A DNA stretch of 64,000 nt from Blasia pusilla (GCA_050084515.1 CM114273.1:5828001-5892000), one strand, 5' to 3'. Shown: positions 13,168 through 25,905, numbered from the stretch's first letter. Program-made: numbers and translations. The notes: generated by a model not told the origin, from the sequence alone.

Positions 13168-15800
13168 ATGATTGTGTATCACTCATATATTAATTTTCTT
13201 GACTACATTCTCAATAATAAAATCGATCACATCCACCAATATCATTCTCATGACAAATTGCACAGGGGAAATCCCTTGAGCCCTTTGCATCATCCCCTCC
13301 ATATCTTTTCACCCCTCATATTTGTGTCCCTCCTCGACATCTTCCTCTTCCTCAAATGTGACTCGCATACCTCCTCTTGTTTATATATTTTCAGATGAGG
13401 ATGCGGGAGTTGGGTTTTCTTTTTAAATCTATTTATTTAAATGAGTGGGAGGAAATTAGAAATTTCCAAAAACAAGTAGGTGGATTGAGGGTTTTTTTAT
13501 ATGAAGGGTTTAAGTGGTGGGGCCCTTAATAGTGCGTTGTGGGGTGGTTGTGAAAGGGGTACAAGAAAAGGGTGCTTATGGTTTTCTAAATGATGGAAAA
13601 AAATGTAATTATACTTCCACTTTGAAACTACCTCTTCAATTAAATATTGAAATCAATCAGAGTGTGCATGGCATGAGCATGCGTACTAGTAGACCTTAAC
13701 ACAAAAGGAAGGAGGAGGTGAGAATGGAATGAGAGGGCTCTCACTTCCATGAATATTATTATTTTAAAAAGGAATGAGCCCATAAACAAATGGGGGATTT
13801 TAAGCATGCTTTTTCCAAATATTGTTGAAAGTCTTGAAAGACATCTCACCACAATGCACTTCTTACATAGTTTGTAGGATATTTTGAAAGAAGAGGGAAG
13901 AACCACGTTATAATAGGGACAAACACAAAAACTACATCGAAAATCATGTGACCCTTGTGAAGATCCTATAATTTTTTCATCCATAAATATATTATAAATA
14001 GAGAATAGCATCTTCACTCTCCCACATTATGACCCTGTGAATATATTTTCAAATCAAATTTGTTCATGAAAAATATTTCCAAACCTCAAATTGCGTAATA
14101 AAAATTCATTCTTGCTTCACGTGATAAAAGTAGGAGGTGTGAATGTTGCAAAAGCTCATGAATGTGGATTAGTAAAAAATCAAGTTAAGTGGGCATCTCC
14201 TTGCAACGTAAACTATTCTTCTCATGGGTAAAATCCAACATAACATATGTATGAAAAAAACGCATCAAAATATAAAAGAGGGAATGAAAAAAAGTCCAGG
14301 AGATCGAACCCAACAAAATTCTAATACTTAGAAAAAAATCGCACTAACCTCCACACACACATATATACACTTATTTATTTATTTATTTAAATATGTTTTT
14401 TGTGTCGCTAACCCCCACATGACTCACCTGCTAAGACGGATCTACGTAGAACTATCAAGGACATTTGAAACCTGGATGTTGGGACTTTTAACACTTCCAC
14501 ATAAAAAGTATCCCATAAACTATATGATATAGGTTTTAATTTATTTTAATTCCCCAAAATGAAATAACACGGGACACATAGTCATGTGACGTCCCCCAAG
14601 AAACATTCAGGTAGTTTCGTTGTCCTGTCTTGTTTTGACTTGGCTTGACTTTCAATCGACCACTGCACGGCAAGTTGGAGTATTTAATTAAAGTTAAGTC
14701 CAGTCGGTAACTCGAGAGACGGTCTTAAGGGGGGAAGAATTGGGATGCGTATTAAACAAGTTTTGGAGGTTAAAACCTTTTTTCATTTGGTGACGTGTCC
14801 ACGTGACGAGAGTTGACAACTCGATATTTGTTGACGTGTAAGAAAACTTTTTCGACTCCTCCACAACGTGAAGTAGTGAACCTGAAAGAATAATAATAGC
14901 CTGGAAAAATAATGTTCTATCTGCATAATTTGAGGGATTATTGCTTTTTTTATTATAATAATTGTGTCAAAAATAAATGGCTTATACCCCTTTTCTGACT
15001 TTACGATATGAGTACCTATCTCTGCTATACCAATAGGGTGCGACGTGTATATCTATGGCATTAATTTGTCGTATGGGCGTTCGCCATGTGGCTAACTACT
15101 GTTCCCACTTTTAAACTAACGGAAGGGCAAAGTGGAGTCTTACTTTCATAACCTTTCAACCTTTAGAAAAATCCGTCAGGGTTGGAAGGCATCTCTATAA
15201 CCTTTAGACACGTAATAATAATTACAGCTGCAAAACGGAAGATAATACGAAGCACCTATATATTTGCAAAAAGCATATTCTTTCCATATTCGTGTGGGCA
15301 TAAATATTTTCCCATGGCTTCGTGATGATGAGAGCTTTTTTAATAATTATTCCAAATTAATAGTGGAATTTAATTGATATTCGAAATAATCTTTAAAAAT
15401 CTCTCCATTTTCATGAATTATCTTACATATTTATTTTCTGAATAAAATCAGTAGTTGCAATTCTATTATTTCAAAATAAGAAGGTAGATTGGGGTTTTTT
15501 TTCAGGAATGTTTTTAACAAAATGGAACTCTTAGCGATGGGGATAATGTTTTTTACCATGTTCATATGTTCATCAAAGAATTAGGAGTTATGATGTGTCC
15601 TTTCACCTTCCACATTTGCAATATCCATAAAATTGTGGGATAAAACTTTCTAGGTGTGCAAAGACTTCTTTGATCAACACATGGCAATGGGTAGTGAGAA
15701 TTTCTTTTCAAAATTAATCGTGATTGATCTCGTTCGTAGCATGAGCCACACACTAGTAGTGATTGAAGAGTAATCATGCCTTAGAATGATCTCATAAGAG
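13168..15800. other. AT-rich intergenic sequence
   Basis: No supported gene is present. There is an (attt)n microsatellite at about 14370-14389. The minus strand at 13260-13400 contains a run of Glu/Asp-type codons but no family motif. Stop codons interrupt every long frame. Confidence 0.5.
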
Positions 15801-15829
15801 TGGGTTTAACCAATGCGTAGAAATATCAA

Positions 15830-17610
15830 AGTAAAAATATGTAAATTATGAGATCTTTATAGCTTAAAGTTTGGGATGAAAAGAAATCATCCTTTTTCAT
15901 ACAATCCCTCCAAATATGGGATAAGTCTAGTTTCCTATTCATGCATGAAGAGATATGGTGGACCTCCCAATGAGATGGTTGAAAAAGATTAAATTTTCTT
16001 GACATAAGGATATTAGTCAATTTCACTTTTATCTTATCGCAAAATTTTAACCCCACATGGAAAATGATGAGACGATGAAATTTTAGCATAATTTTCTCTA
16101 CCCTTAACAAGAAGATTATGAATTCCCCTTTGAAACTAAGTGAAAGTTCACATCCATAGATGACATGAAAGGAAAGTAACTAGTTTTGGATCGCAAGGAC
16201 AAACACAAACATAAAATAATCCCAAACAATCTTCTTGCTACATACCCATTTACGAATGAATGCCCAAATATGATTAGATTGAAATTAACCCCACTTACAA
16301 TAATACTTGGGATCTCATTTCCATGGTTTATGAGTGTCCTTCCCATTTGGGTTAAGCCTTATCTCATAAAAGTTGATAGCTTGTATATGGCCTCTTGGAG
16401 TTCAACCAATACTAATCCATGGAATGATATGGACAATAGGTCATGCATTTGTCCATAGAGGTCTTGAATCTTTAGTTCCTTATCCTAATTTCTTTTGTCA
16501 TCATTTGGAAAGGGCAATGGAAAATATACACCATATATTGTGGCCATCCAAGTAGAGGCATGCATGATACATCTCTCCACCCTAGTGCGCGTGGCTTACA
16601 CACCCTACCATATATCTTTCTCCTCAACCAACCACACCTCAAGATGCATATCCATATCCTCAACTGCTAATATTTGAGGATTTGTGTATCTTTGGCCAAA
16701 CCAATCGTCCATCAACAATTATGTTACATTCTCCTCAATGGGCATGCACGGGATCCTCCAAGTATTGTATCTATAGGCCTTGCATGGTAATCCGAAAATT
16801 TATATTTTCTCGAAAGAGGAAAGATGGATATATGGATGTGATGATTCAACAATATGTACTCCGAGATTCATCGCATGATCACATATACTCCAATATTCTT
16901 GTATGGAATAGTAAGTGCATGTAATCGCACTCCAATAAGGTAATCTATTGAGGCATGACTCTCGCTTGATTCCACGACCCGAGTGAGGATTGTCGCTCCT
17001 ATACACACGATCTTAGTGCACCAACAAATCCATGTATAACATTGCAAATGGAACCTCAACATCATCCATTGACTCTCCAACTAGATCCACCCTTATGGGA
17101 TGTCTGCAAGGCAAATAATTTGCTGCACTTGGTATATGGTGCTCTAGCTTTAACTCTCGGTAATATATTGCTTCTAACCCAAGTCCATGCATCGAACGTG
17201 CTAGCTTACCTAGAATTTGCAAACCCAATACATATCAATAACCTATACACACGAAGGTGAGAGTAAGCCAAAATTTAGTGGGTAGTTCCGTCCCACATAC
17301 TTCACATGCTTGCGTGCTATCATAGACATGTATAATCCATTACGGGGATATGGGGCGTTTCAAGAACCACTACATTGTCCATAGTAGTATGGTCGGAAGT
17401 CTAGAAACCAGAGTCTCTTCAAGGTAGTTGATGCTCCTATCCATGGCATGAACTTCCTCCCATAGGGTTAAAAACTCCTCCGTCTCAACACATACCTTGA
17501 AGTACGTTTCCAAATGGCGATCCATCTTAGGGACTACGAAATGGAGAGAATATTCATCATATATTAACAAAGTTACTAATCCAAATGTATTCAATTGAAC
17601 TGAATACATG
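15830..17610 (-). pseudogene. Unrecognised repeat family, tandem copy 1
   Basis: The minus strand carries several stop-interrupted frames. Their translations match those of the next copy (18200-19345): an M-x-x-HL-x-x-YxK segment (minus, about 17470-17525), a DMDMHLEVWLVEEKD-like segment (about 16600-16650), and a tract ending in a D-x-L-V motif near 17020. I do not recognise the protein. Stops, frame changes and CpG-poor sequence indicate an inactive remnant. It may be an uncharacterised transposon protein or a dead gene family. Confidence 0.5.
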
Positions 17611-18199
17611 ATTTAATGCAACTTACTCGAAAGAAGTATGAGTATAAATCTTGAATGATTTATCCTATAATCAAGAAACCTCTCTCTTCATGGCCAAGCA
17701 AGATGGAATGTTAAAGTTCACCAATATAAGTGGCCAAACTAAATAAGATCATCACAAAAGTTTATATGAGGATATTCCATTGGTCATTAGGCCCAATCGC
17801 ACATTTAATGGCTTAGCTTTCCAATCCAAGTAAGTGCTCTCTACGTAGGATTGGGTTAGAGAAACCAAACGCATCATTCCATCGAATGGTTGGTCTGTGC
17901 CTGCAACACCATCAACTCAACTAATCATTGAACTCTGAACATGTGCAACAATCCCATAATGATGGAAAATGGACAAACAAGCTTTCGAGGAACATCTCCT
18001 TGCATGTCATATTGGCATTGTGTAGCTTGGAAATGTGGGCAAAACTTCAAGCTAAGGATGATCCATGCTCGCCATTTAGAAGTAGTCAAAAGGGCATGCA
18101 TATATGGTCTTGTAGTCTAGTCCCATATATCACAATAGTTGTAATGTTGCTAATCCAGAGTTCAAAGGAGTGTTCCCCTAAGTAACAATTTATTGTGTA

Positions 18200-19345
18200 A
18201 TAGGAAGAAAAATAATTCCATGAACACATATGATACACTCAATTTCTCTTCTAAGTTTAGAATGAGTCAGATAGTTTTGAGACGAGATCTCTCACCACCG
18301 TCATATATCAAGACTCACACATCCTTGTCAAAATGGTCTCCTATTAAAAACTTAGGGTCCTCATTTCTTAGGTGTCTTGATAGAGTTCAACGTTCTTCAA
18401 ATAAGCTGACAACTTGTATACGGCCTCCCTAAGATGCGGATATGCCGACATGTATACTGATTTGGGGTAGGAAGTCATGCATGAGTTAATGGAGGTTGTG
18501 GCTCTTCAGTCCCTAACCCCAACTACACACGTCATCATCTAGAAAGGTCATTTGCAAATAAGCATTGTATCTTATGGGCATTAGAGCCAAGGTTGGTAGT
18601 TCACGCACAAGTTTCTGCTCCACCCTTCTCAAAACCCATGGCATAGATGGCCTTTGTACATGACCATCTTTACACTTAACCAACCTCACCTCTGGGTGCG
18701 CATCCATGCCCTTGGATGCTTGTGTGTCATAATCCATTTCTCTCTCATCAACAAAAATTTCCATTAACAAGTGCATCATATTACCCTCAGTGTGCATACG
18801 TCCCTCCAAGTGGTGGATTAATAGACCCTACATGGTTGTCAAGAAAACCACAAGATTATATGAAAGAAAAATCAACTTGTCAAACTGTTGGATACGATTG
18901 AATGCCTCAATATTTCTAAGTACCAAAGTAAGGGCATATAGTTACTCTCTTACATGATAATCTTTTGAGGTAGGACTTCCATTTTATTCCAAAACTTGTG
19001 CAAGGAACCTCATCCCTATGCATGTAATCCTCCTACACCAACCAATCCATGTATGTCATAGCATATGAGACATCAATAGTGTTGATGGTCCATCCACATG
19101 ACATGCTCACAAGATAAATATTTAGCCACATCCAAGTATATGGTTGTCCTCAACTATCCATAGGGGGGGTGAGGCTAGCATTACCAGATGCATTGTGCAT
19201 CATCCATAAAACTATGCCATGAAGACTAAAGAACCCCATCTCTTCAAGACATTCGATGCTTCAATCCACACCAAGAACTCCTCTTAGAGGTTGAATAACT
19301 CCTCCACAAATGGCTTGAGGTACTTGTCTAGATGGCAAGCCATCT
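18200..19345 (-). pseudogene. Unrecognised repeat family, tandem copy 2
   Basis: This is a diverged direct repeat of part of 16370-17600, offset by about 1.8-2.0 kb. Shared landmarks on the + strand are tcatgcat then a ggt/ctt-rich stretch (16441 vs 18475), accaaccacacctc vs accaacctcacctc (16627 vs 18679), and ctcttcaag near 17411 vs 19237. The minus-strand translation GMDAHPEVRLVKCKDGH parallels the DMDMHLEVWLVEEKD of copy 1. Function is unknown; the copy is decayed. Confidence 0.55.
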
Positions 19346-19349
19346 TAAC

Positions 19350-20240
19350 TCTACAATATGTATAAGCCATAAACCATGTATGGGAAAAAAATTGGGTGTA
19401 TCATGGGCATATACATCACTACATAACATACATCATTTTCATGCACACATTGATATACACTTACATAGCACATACATATCACATCCATATGTAGACCATC
19501 ATGCAAGGAGGGCACAAAATGAAAATCAGATGGGAAGCATACCTTTCTATGATTAGAATGAGTAACAATCAAGTCAAACTCGTCTTCAACATGAGGGAAT
19601 GTAGGCATGTCAAAAACATCTTGCCCTAGCCTATGCTTGGAAGGCTCAATTCTGGTTGATGACCTTCTCAAGCTTCCCTTTGGATTATACCCATTTGAAA
19701 GCCCTCGAGGATCCAAGAAGAGAACATGTGTATACACATCACATCAACGTGCACAACAAGTTCCTAACAAATCAATAACATCCAAATAACCTTCAAGAAG
19801 GCTCTAAGAGAGCTCCCAAAGGGTGACTTTGGCATATTGGTTACTAAGGGAGGCCAAGAGATCACTCCTATCCAATCCATACCTAACCACACGTACAGCC
19901 TCCCTATCATGGCCAATTACATGGTCTTGTGCTACACTACAAAAGATTGTGATAGCTATCATGTGTATATACATTGCTACAAAATGTACATTGTTGGCAA
20001 ACACACACAATAGAATATACTAACGTAATACATAACACATACATATCTTGTTGATTTAAAAGCATGAGTTGAATATTCCATCATCCAAAGTTCATCTTCA
20101 TGCTTATACATCTCACCACATAAATGCATGCAAGTAAAGAGAGTGGGCACTTGGGTACAACTTCTTGTTGCAAATGTTGTAGCATTTGAGCCACACACAT
20201 AATAGTACATTTTGTACAATGGAACCTCTCCATCCACCTC
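19350..20240 (-). repeat. Further duplicated segment of the same region
   Basis: Two stretches, about 19390-19560 and 19950-20120, are similar. Both contain a catgtgtatatacat-like start, an acacacaa/acacattga segment, then acatagcacatacatatc-like sequence. The minus frames over them (128 and 86 codons) show a shared (F/Y)-C-V-x-V-C pattern only weakly. No function can be assigned. Confidence 0.45.
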
Positions 20241-21924
20241 CCATGAGATTCAGCCCTTACCAGATCTCGATGTTCATTTCAAGATCTTTGTGGGGTTTCT
20301 TCCATACCCATCACCCTTGCCAACATAAAATTATGTATCCTCTCCCAAGGAGTTTGTGCTAGGTAACCATTCACCCATTAAAGGTCTTTGGTCGAAGGTT
20401 ATTATGTCTACTTGAATATAATAACCTTCTCTATGAAGAGTATTCTTTGTGTTAGAGAGACAACATGTAAGGGCATACCCCTATGTCCATGGCAAGATTG
20501 GATCCTTATCTAGCAATTCAAGGAAACAACGTCATTGATGTTTCTTTCCTGTATGAAATGAAGGAGGTGATATATATGAATAAGAAACACTCAGACATAT
20601 CTCGCGGAATGAAATCCATGAATGCATACGCAAGGAGTAGAGCATACTATACAAAGTTAATCTTGATGGATACAACATGATACAAGACATGAAATGGCTT
20701 CTAATGTGCATGTATGTAATAAGTTAAAATGTAGTTTTAAGTTTGGGTTCAATTTCTACTTGGATTCTTCATAAAGCACGTGGATCGGTTTATGTGGTTG
20801 ATGATATGGTTTCCATATCATACATAAGATGGAATGATTTCTACTTATGATAGAATAGTTTATGTTATTCATAAATAACATGCTCAAGCCTACAGCTATA
20901 ATAATCTTCATCTACCTTCTATCCTTTTGAACAATGATAAAAACCTTGGGTGTTTGCTACTAGGTTAGATATGGTATCCACTTGCTTCCCAAAGCATATG
21001 CAATGTTTCACCACTCACAAAGCAAGTATGCTAAAATTACAACAATGATGGAAATTTATGAATTTCCACTAGTTTGAATTTATATTTCCATACTCTTTGT
21101 ATAAGGGGATGGTATTCTATGTTATACCATTTCTTAATTAAAATTAAGATAAATTATAATCATGCCGCTATTTTGGGGACAATTAGTTTTGTAGAGCTAA
21201 AACACCCTTTAACAACTCTAATACATATTGTTATGCTAGACCAAAAAAGGGCTCAATGTAAAACAACTCCTCTAAGATAATATGTTACAAGAACAAAAAC
21301 TATATACTAGAATAATGTTTTTTTTTTCTTTTTGAAATGGTATGTCTACAGTATGTGCAAAAAGGCTAACAAAATTGGTGGACATCAAGAAAAATGGCTT
21401 CCCAAATCCAAATTGGGATCATCTCCATTTACATGATCTACAATGGTAAAGAGAACCCAAAGAGAGAAAACATCAACACTATATATCCACCGAATACTAT
21501 ACATTATCGAAGTAAGTAATAATATAGATTTCGAGTTAGCAACTAGAGAGTATTTGCACTAGAAGGAAATTACTTCATAAACATATGTCTGTCAAGTCAT
21601 TCATGACTTTTGTTTCTTTTTTCCCAACAATGATTTGGTCATCCGTATCTTTCCTTATTTTTAGCCTACCTAGTTGGTGGGGTTGCCATCATTTTTGGAA
21701 AACTTATACTATGACTTTCCTAATTCCTTGCAATCCTCAATAGTAGGAGTCAAACGTATTTGGGTGGACTTCCTCTCATACACCTTTGTTGCTAAAACCT
21801 CACTTGCTTCCATATATGTCTCGTCCAATATGTGAGTCATATGCAACTAGGTGCCACTTAGTAACCCACTTGCAACGTCAACAGCCTTAAAGACGTGGCT
21901 TGTTGGGAATGACGACCAATATTG
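20241..21924. other. AT-rich intergenic sequence
   Basis: No supported gene. A short palindrome, atgatatgg-ttt-ccatatcat, lies near 20802-20822, and a T run lies near 21318-21328. Confidence 0.45.
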
Positions 21925-21999
21925 GTTCACCTTGTTCAAATCCCTAAGGATCTTTACAAATGTGTTGTAAAGATCCTTAGGGATTTGGACTAGGTGAAC
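21925..21999. repeat. Long near-perfect hairpin, 35-bp arms
   Basis: The left arm at 21925-21959 and right arm at 21965-21999 match as reverse complements at 33 of 35 positions, with a 5-base loop (atgtg). The two mismatches lie in the outer third. The terminal loop is much shorter than in typical plant miRNA precursors, so a foldback transposon relic or replication-error palindrome is as likely. Confidence 0.9.
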
Positions 22000-22329
22000 T
22001 AGAATTTTTGGGTCCAACATCTTATCTTCTTTACTAGTACCTACTTGCCCTTTCCCAACACTCTTGGATGATCCACGTACTCTTATTGCAAATCCCAATC
22101 ATGCCTTGCCTAGATTTTTCTTCAAGGCTCCTGACTTTGAGAGGAAGGTTTTTTTGTTCAAAATAAAGTGATCATCAACATCCTCCAATGCCATGGAGCA
22201 TGGTTTAGGATTGTTAATGTTATCATGGACATGTGTGACAAAATCATCAATGGGAGTTTCATCGAAGTGTTGCTCGTCTCCAATATCCTCACACTAGGTA
22301 TTATACTCCTCAATTGCCCCATCCTCAAT

Positions 22330-22584
22330 GTACTTGAAGCGTGGAGTACCTTCCCCATTCAAACCATCTCTTGTTTATGATATGGTTTCCACATTCATAT
22401 CTTCTATTGGCCATGGAATACCTCTTTCAAATTCAAATCCTCTCTTGCAAGTGGAATGGCTTCCACAATCTCATTCTCTCGTGCACGTGGAGTTTCTTCC
22501 ATACTTTTAATCCTCTTGAAGGTGGAATGACTTCCGTACTTGGATCCTCTCTTGCAAGTGGAGTGGATTCCAAACTACAATCCC
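22330..22584 (-). repeat. Minisatellite of about seven 34-38 bp units
   Basis: Units start near 22330, 22370, 22404, 22442, 22478, 22515 and 22549, with a core like cttgcaagtggaatggcttcc. On the minus strand, parts of the array translate as a short peptide repeat with variants of E-x-x-P-(L/P)-A/S-R-(E/G). It may be the eroded repeat region of a transposon or pseudogene protein. Neighbouring stops argue against a live gene. Confidence 0.75.
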
Positions 22585-23759
22585 TTGCAGCACAGCTCAG
22601 AGTTCTCTTGTGGAATTGCTTTTGAATTCTTAACCTAGTCACTCTTCCTCAATGACGTACTCTAGGTACCCTAGATTAATAATCCCAAGTTAGGCGTCAG
22701 AGGAGTTATAATTATTATATTTATGTGGTTTAAAGCATATGGCATTATTCATTATATAAACAAAATTGGATGGTATAAAAGGATAAGGAGAATCAGGGTG
22801 AAATTATTTATACCCAATTTGGCAACAAGCATGAGTCATGCTTGAACATCCTAGTTTATTGGAGTATAAGTAGTCCACTTATAGCCTTGGCTCCCCATTT
22901 CTTACATTTTAAACACATCCAATATTGATGGGATAATCAAAATCTTTGAAGATACTTTTGATGCGCGTTGAGGGTAATGTGACTCATTTGGCGATGGACC
23001 GTGTATTTGGGTGGAAACATATGAATGCACCTAAGTGAGCAAGTAATGAGATGGATGTGAACCAATGAATGTTATCTCATAGTAGAAATTGTGAAGTTTG
23101 TGCATGCTCTCTTGATATCATCATAATCCTCAATACATTGAATAAAGGATCCATGATGAATATGACTTACTAATTTCGTTGTATAGAATATTGCCTTCAA
23201 AATAAAGTGCCCCTCCACCAAACTACCATCCAATTGGGTTTGGTTCCAAACAAAAACCCTTTAAGGGTAGCACAACATAAAAAAAACTTCTCTTTGGATT
23301 GTATCAAACATGCAATGCGTATCTTTCTCCCCAAATAGAGTATCCACTCACATGGCCTTATCATTAAATGTAAGATCACAAACCCCTCAAACCATCTTAT
23401 TATGGCTACCTCCACCTCCATTTGTACATCTCCTTCCTATATATCCATCTGTAAAGTTGACTCGTTAGAAATAAGTGAAAATTTTAAAAAGATGCAAGGT
23501 GAAATTTTATGATTTGTAATGTTTATTTGAAAATTTTAATTGCCTTAAATACTCTAACCATTTATTTCTCTCCTTAACCAAAATTTTTTATCCCAACCCG
23601 TGCATGGCTATTAGGCTATTAGAATGAAGTATCGAAGTAGGATGTAGAGTTCACGGATCCTCAAAACCTTCCTCCAACTCAACAAGATGTCATTGACAAA
23701 TACGCTACGTAAGTAGCCCACATATGGCATGATAGCATGGTCGAGGGAATACTTTACCA
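22585..23759. other. Intergenic, no recognisable gene
   Basis: The minus-strand frame at 23197-23421 has 74 codons but no motif I recognise. The stretch is AT-rich and stop-laden, and probably part of the same decayed repeat territory. Confidence 0.4.
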
Positions 23760-23843
23760 AAACTGGAGTTTCCTAGAAAAATGTTTGTGCTTTCCCAAGC
23801 CTCTCAAGAAAAGCACATACATTTTTCTAGGAAACTCCGGTTT
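23760..23843. repeat. Long near-perfect hairpin, 34-bp arms
   Basis: The arms at 23760-23793 and 23810-23843 pair over 34 bases with two mismatches, around a 16-base loop. It is followed within 25 bases by a second hairpin at 23865-23894. Confidence 0.9.
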
Positions 23844-23864
23844 GCACACTAACTAAGCCATTTC

Positions 23865-23894
23865 TACACACTAACTTCGCAAAGTTAGTGTGTA
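23865..23894. repeat. Perfect 13-bp hairpin
   Basis: The arms tacacactaactt (23865-23877) and aagttagtgtgta (23882-23894) are exact reverse complements with a 4-base loop, cgca. It is not followed by a T tract and sits in non-coding DNA. Confidence 0.9.
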
Positions 23895-24738
23895 TCAACT
23901 TCCAATAAATTAAGCATGAGAATTGTTCAGTCCTTGACCAACTTTGCAATAAATCCAATGATGATCATTTGTCGAAGTATCCTTAGATTTTTCATTCAAA
24001 TCATCCATAAGGTGTCCTTTTGAAACCTAGCTAATATTATCAATGGAAAATTTTGGCCTTGTATTGAGAATGCAAGTCATTTTGCGAAGAAAATGAAAAA
24101 GGTTTATAGTAAAAAAATAAATTCTTACAAAAAAAAACCACAAAAACAACAAGGAGTGGTTGGTAGAGAGTTACACTTGCAAATGGGTCTATTGATTTTC
24201 AACATTATTCAGTTGGTACCTCTACTTAGTTTCACCCAATCTTCAAGCTAGTGATGGATAGATTACTTAGCTAACTCCATGTTTATAATTAAACAATAAG
24301 AGTTTCTTGAGAAGACTCACTTTTGCTTTAGCTTTGTTGAGTTTCCTCAACGAAGCTACGAATGCATGCAAACAAAAAAATTTAGATGCATAAATTCCTA
24401 GCCTTAAGAATTTTATGGTCGCTATACTCCGACAAGCCTTTTACAAAGAGGAATTACCCTCAAATAAACTTAAATGTGAGGGAAAGGGTCACGCGATACG
24501 ATGATTGCTCAATCTTACCAACAAGATTATCATTAGAGCTATCACCTATTCATATTTTCCTCCTAGGTAGAGCGAAGATTTTATGTTGAACATCCATTAG
24601 TAAAGGAATAGAAGTTTCCAATTATCTATGTTCTGCAAAGTTGAAAAATCCTCCAAGGATAGGCAAGGTGTGATCCACCAATATAGTATCCATAGAAATA
24701 TGAACCATCACATACTTCAACACAAGGACTTATTATAT

Positions 24739-25000
24739 AATCCTTGGATCTTGAAATTATTGTGGCATAAAGGGTCACTTCCTAAAGTTTTGTCTTAAGA
24801 AGAAGGCGGATATGAGAACGGGAGCCTTAGAACAACAAAACTATGTGGAGCAACAATACCAAAGGCATTATAAAAAACAACAACATTTATAAATTGAGCA
24901 TCTCCAAGTCATAACTCATCGTATAAGAACAATGGTTAAAAAATACTCGATAGTAGATTGGTACATCAACTCTCATCCATCAAATCACATGACCTCATAA
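24739..25000 (+). pseudogene. Copia-type gag zinc knuckle and protease start, decayed
   Basis: The + strand reads a CCHC zinc knuckle of the gag protein with its first Cys codon replaced by TGA (24752-24754). NYCGIKGHF follows, then the final Cys at 24791-24793. Next comes a Lys-rich KKKADMRTGALEQQNYVEQ segment, then a protease entry motif WYINSHPSNHMTS at about 24956-25000, where the normal D-S/T-G active-site core has become N-S-H. A stop follows at once. These are remnants of the Ty1/Copia gag-pol order in plants, with disabled catalytic and zinc-binding residues. The fragment faces an inverted relative at 25085-25905. Confidence 0.75.
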
Positions 25001-25084
25001 GCTAAATGATTCAGTAGTATGTAGGCGGTGAAAGATCCTACAATAATTATTTGATATTGAGTTTCATCTCTTGTGATCTTTCAC

Positions 25085-25905
25085 CAATTCCATATTACTT
25101 AACCATTAAGCTTATGAAGTCAAGTGATTTGATGCACCAAAGTCGATGTACCAATCTATTGGCGAGTCTTTATTGACCATTGCTCCTTCATGATGAATCA
25201 TGACCAAGAGATGTTCAATTTATAAATGTTATTTTTCTTGATATTACCCGTGGTGTTATTTCTCCACATAGTTTTGTTGTTGTAAGGCTCTCATTCTCAT
25301 ATATTTATTCTTCTTGAAATAAAACTTTGTATAGTGACCCTTTATCCCACAATACTTACAAGATCTAGGGACTCTCTACTACTGATCTCAACTCCAACGA
25401 TTTCCACCATCATCACCTTGTGATTCTGTTTGGTACTCCTTAGTAGTTGATTGAGTGAAGTTATGTTGAGTGTTTCTTTCTCCATATGCTTGATATCCAT
25501 CACAACGACAAAAGCTTCTACCACAATCTCATCCTCTATTTTATCCATTATCCTAGAGCAAACTCTTTTGCTTATTAGGCGAGCTATCGTTACCTACTAG
25601 GCGCATCGCCTCACTAATTGATAGTAGGACTAACCTTGAAAGGTTTGATATTTCTCTCTCATAGAGATAAAAGTATCCAAAGACTTGTAATCTTTTGGAA
25701 GGCCTTGAAGAGTGAACAAACTCATATTATCATCTTCTATAATCACTCTAATGCTATCAAATTGATCAACAATATGTTTGATACTCAAAACATAGTCATC
25801 AATGTTTTGCAATCCTCCTCGCTTTGTTCAATTTTTATTTCAAATGACGTTTTTTGGTTTTTTTTAAAATTTATGGAACAACTTTTCCAATATACCTCAC
25901 GCCTC
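25085..25905 (-). pseudogene. Copia-type gag (UBN2), zinc knuckle and protease start, decayed
   Basis: Read on the minus strand from 25905 downwards this shows a DTSKEA*GILEKLF stretch typical of Copia gag, then DDYVLSIKHIVDQF and LQGLPKDYKSLDTF (25630-25812), as in UBN2-type gag. A knuckle SCKYCGIKGHYTKFY follows near 25321-25363 with its last Cys changed to Tyr. A protease start, DWYIDFGASNHLTS, lies at about 25115-25160, with D-F-G in place of D-S/T-G. Stops break the frame. It is the same family as the + strand fragment ending at 25000, in opposite orientation. Confidence 0.8.

Noticed and set aside
21925-21999. miRNA gene
   Set aside because: The 5-base loop and near-perfect outer stem do not fit a typical plant precursor, and there is no expression evidence; kept only as a hairpin.
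22330-22584. CRISPR-like array
   Set aside because: Units are contiguous and diverged with no constant repeat and unique spacer pattern, and the genome is a plant's.
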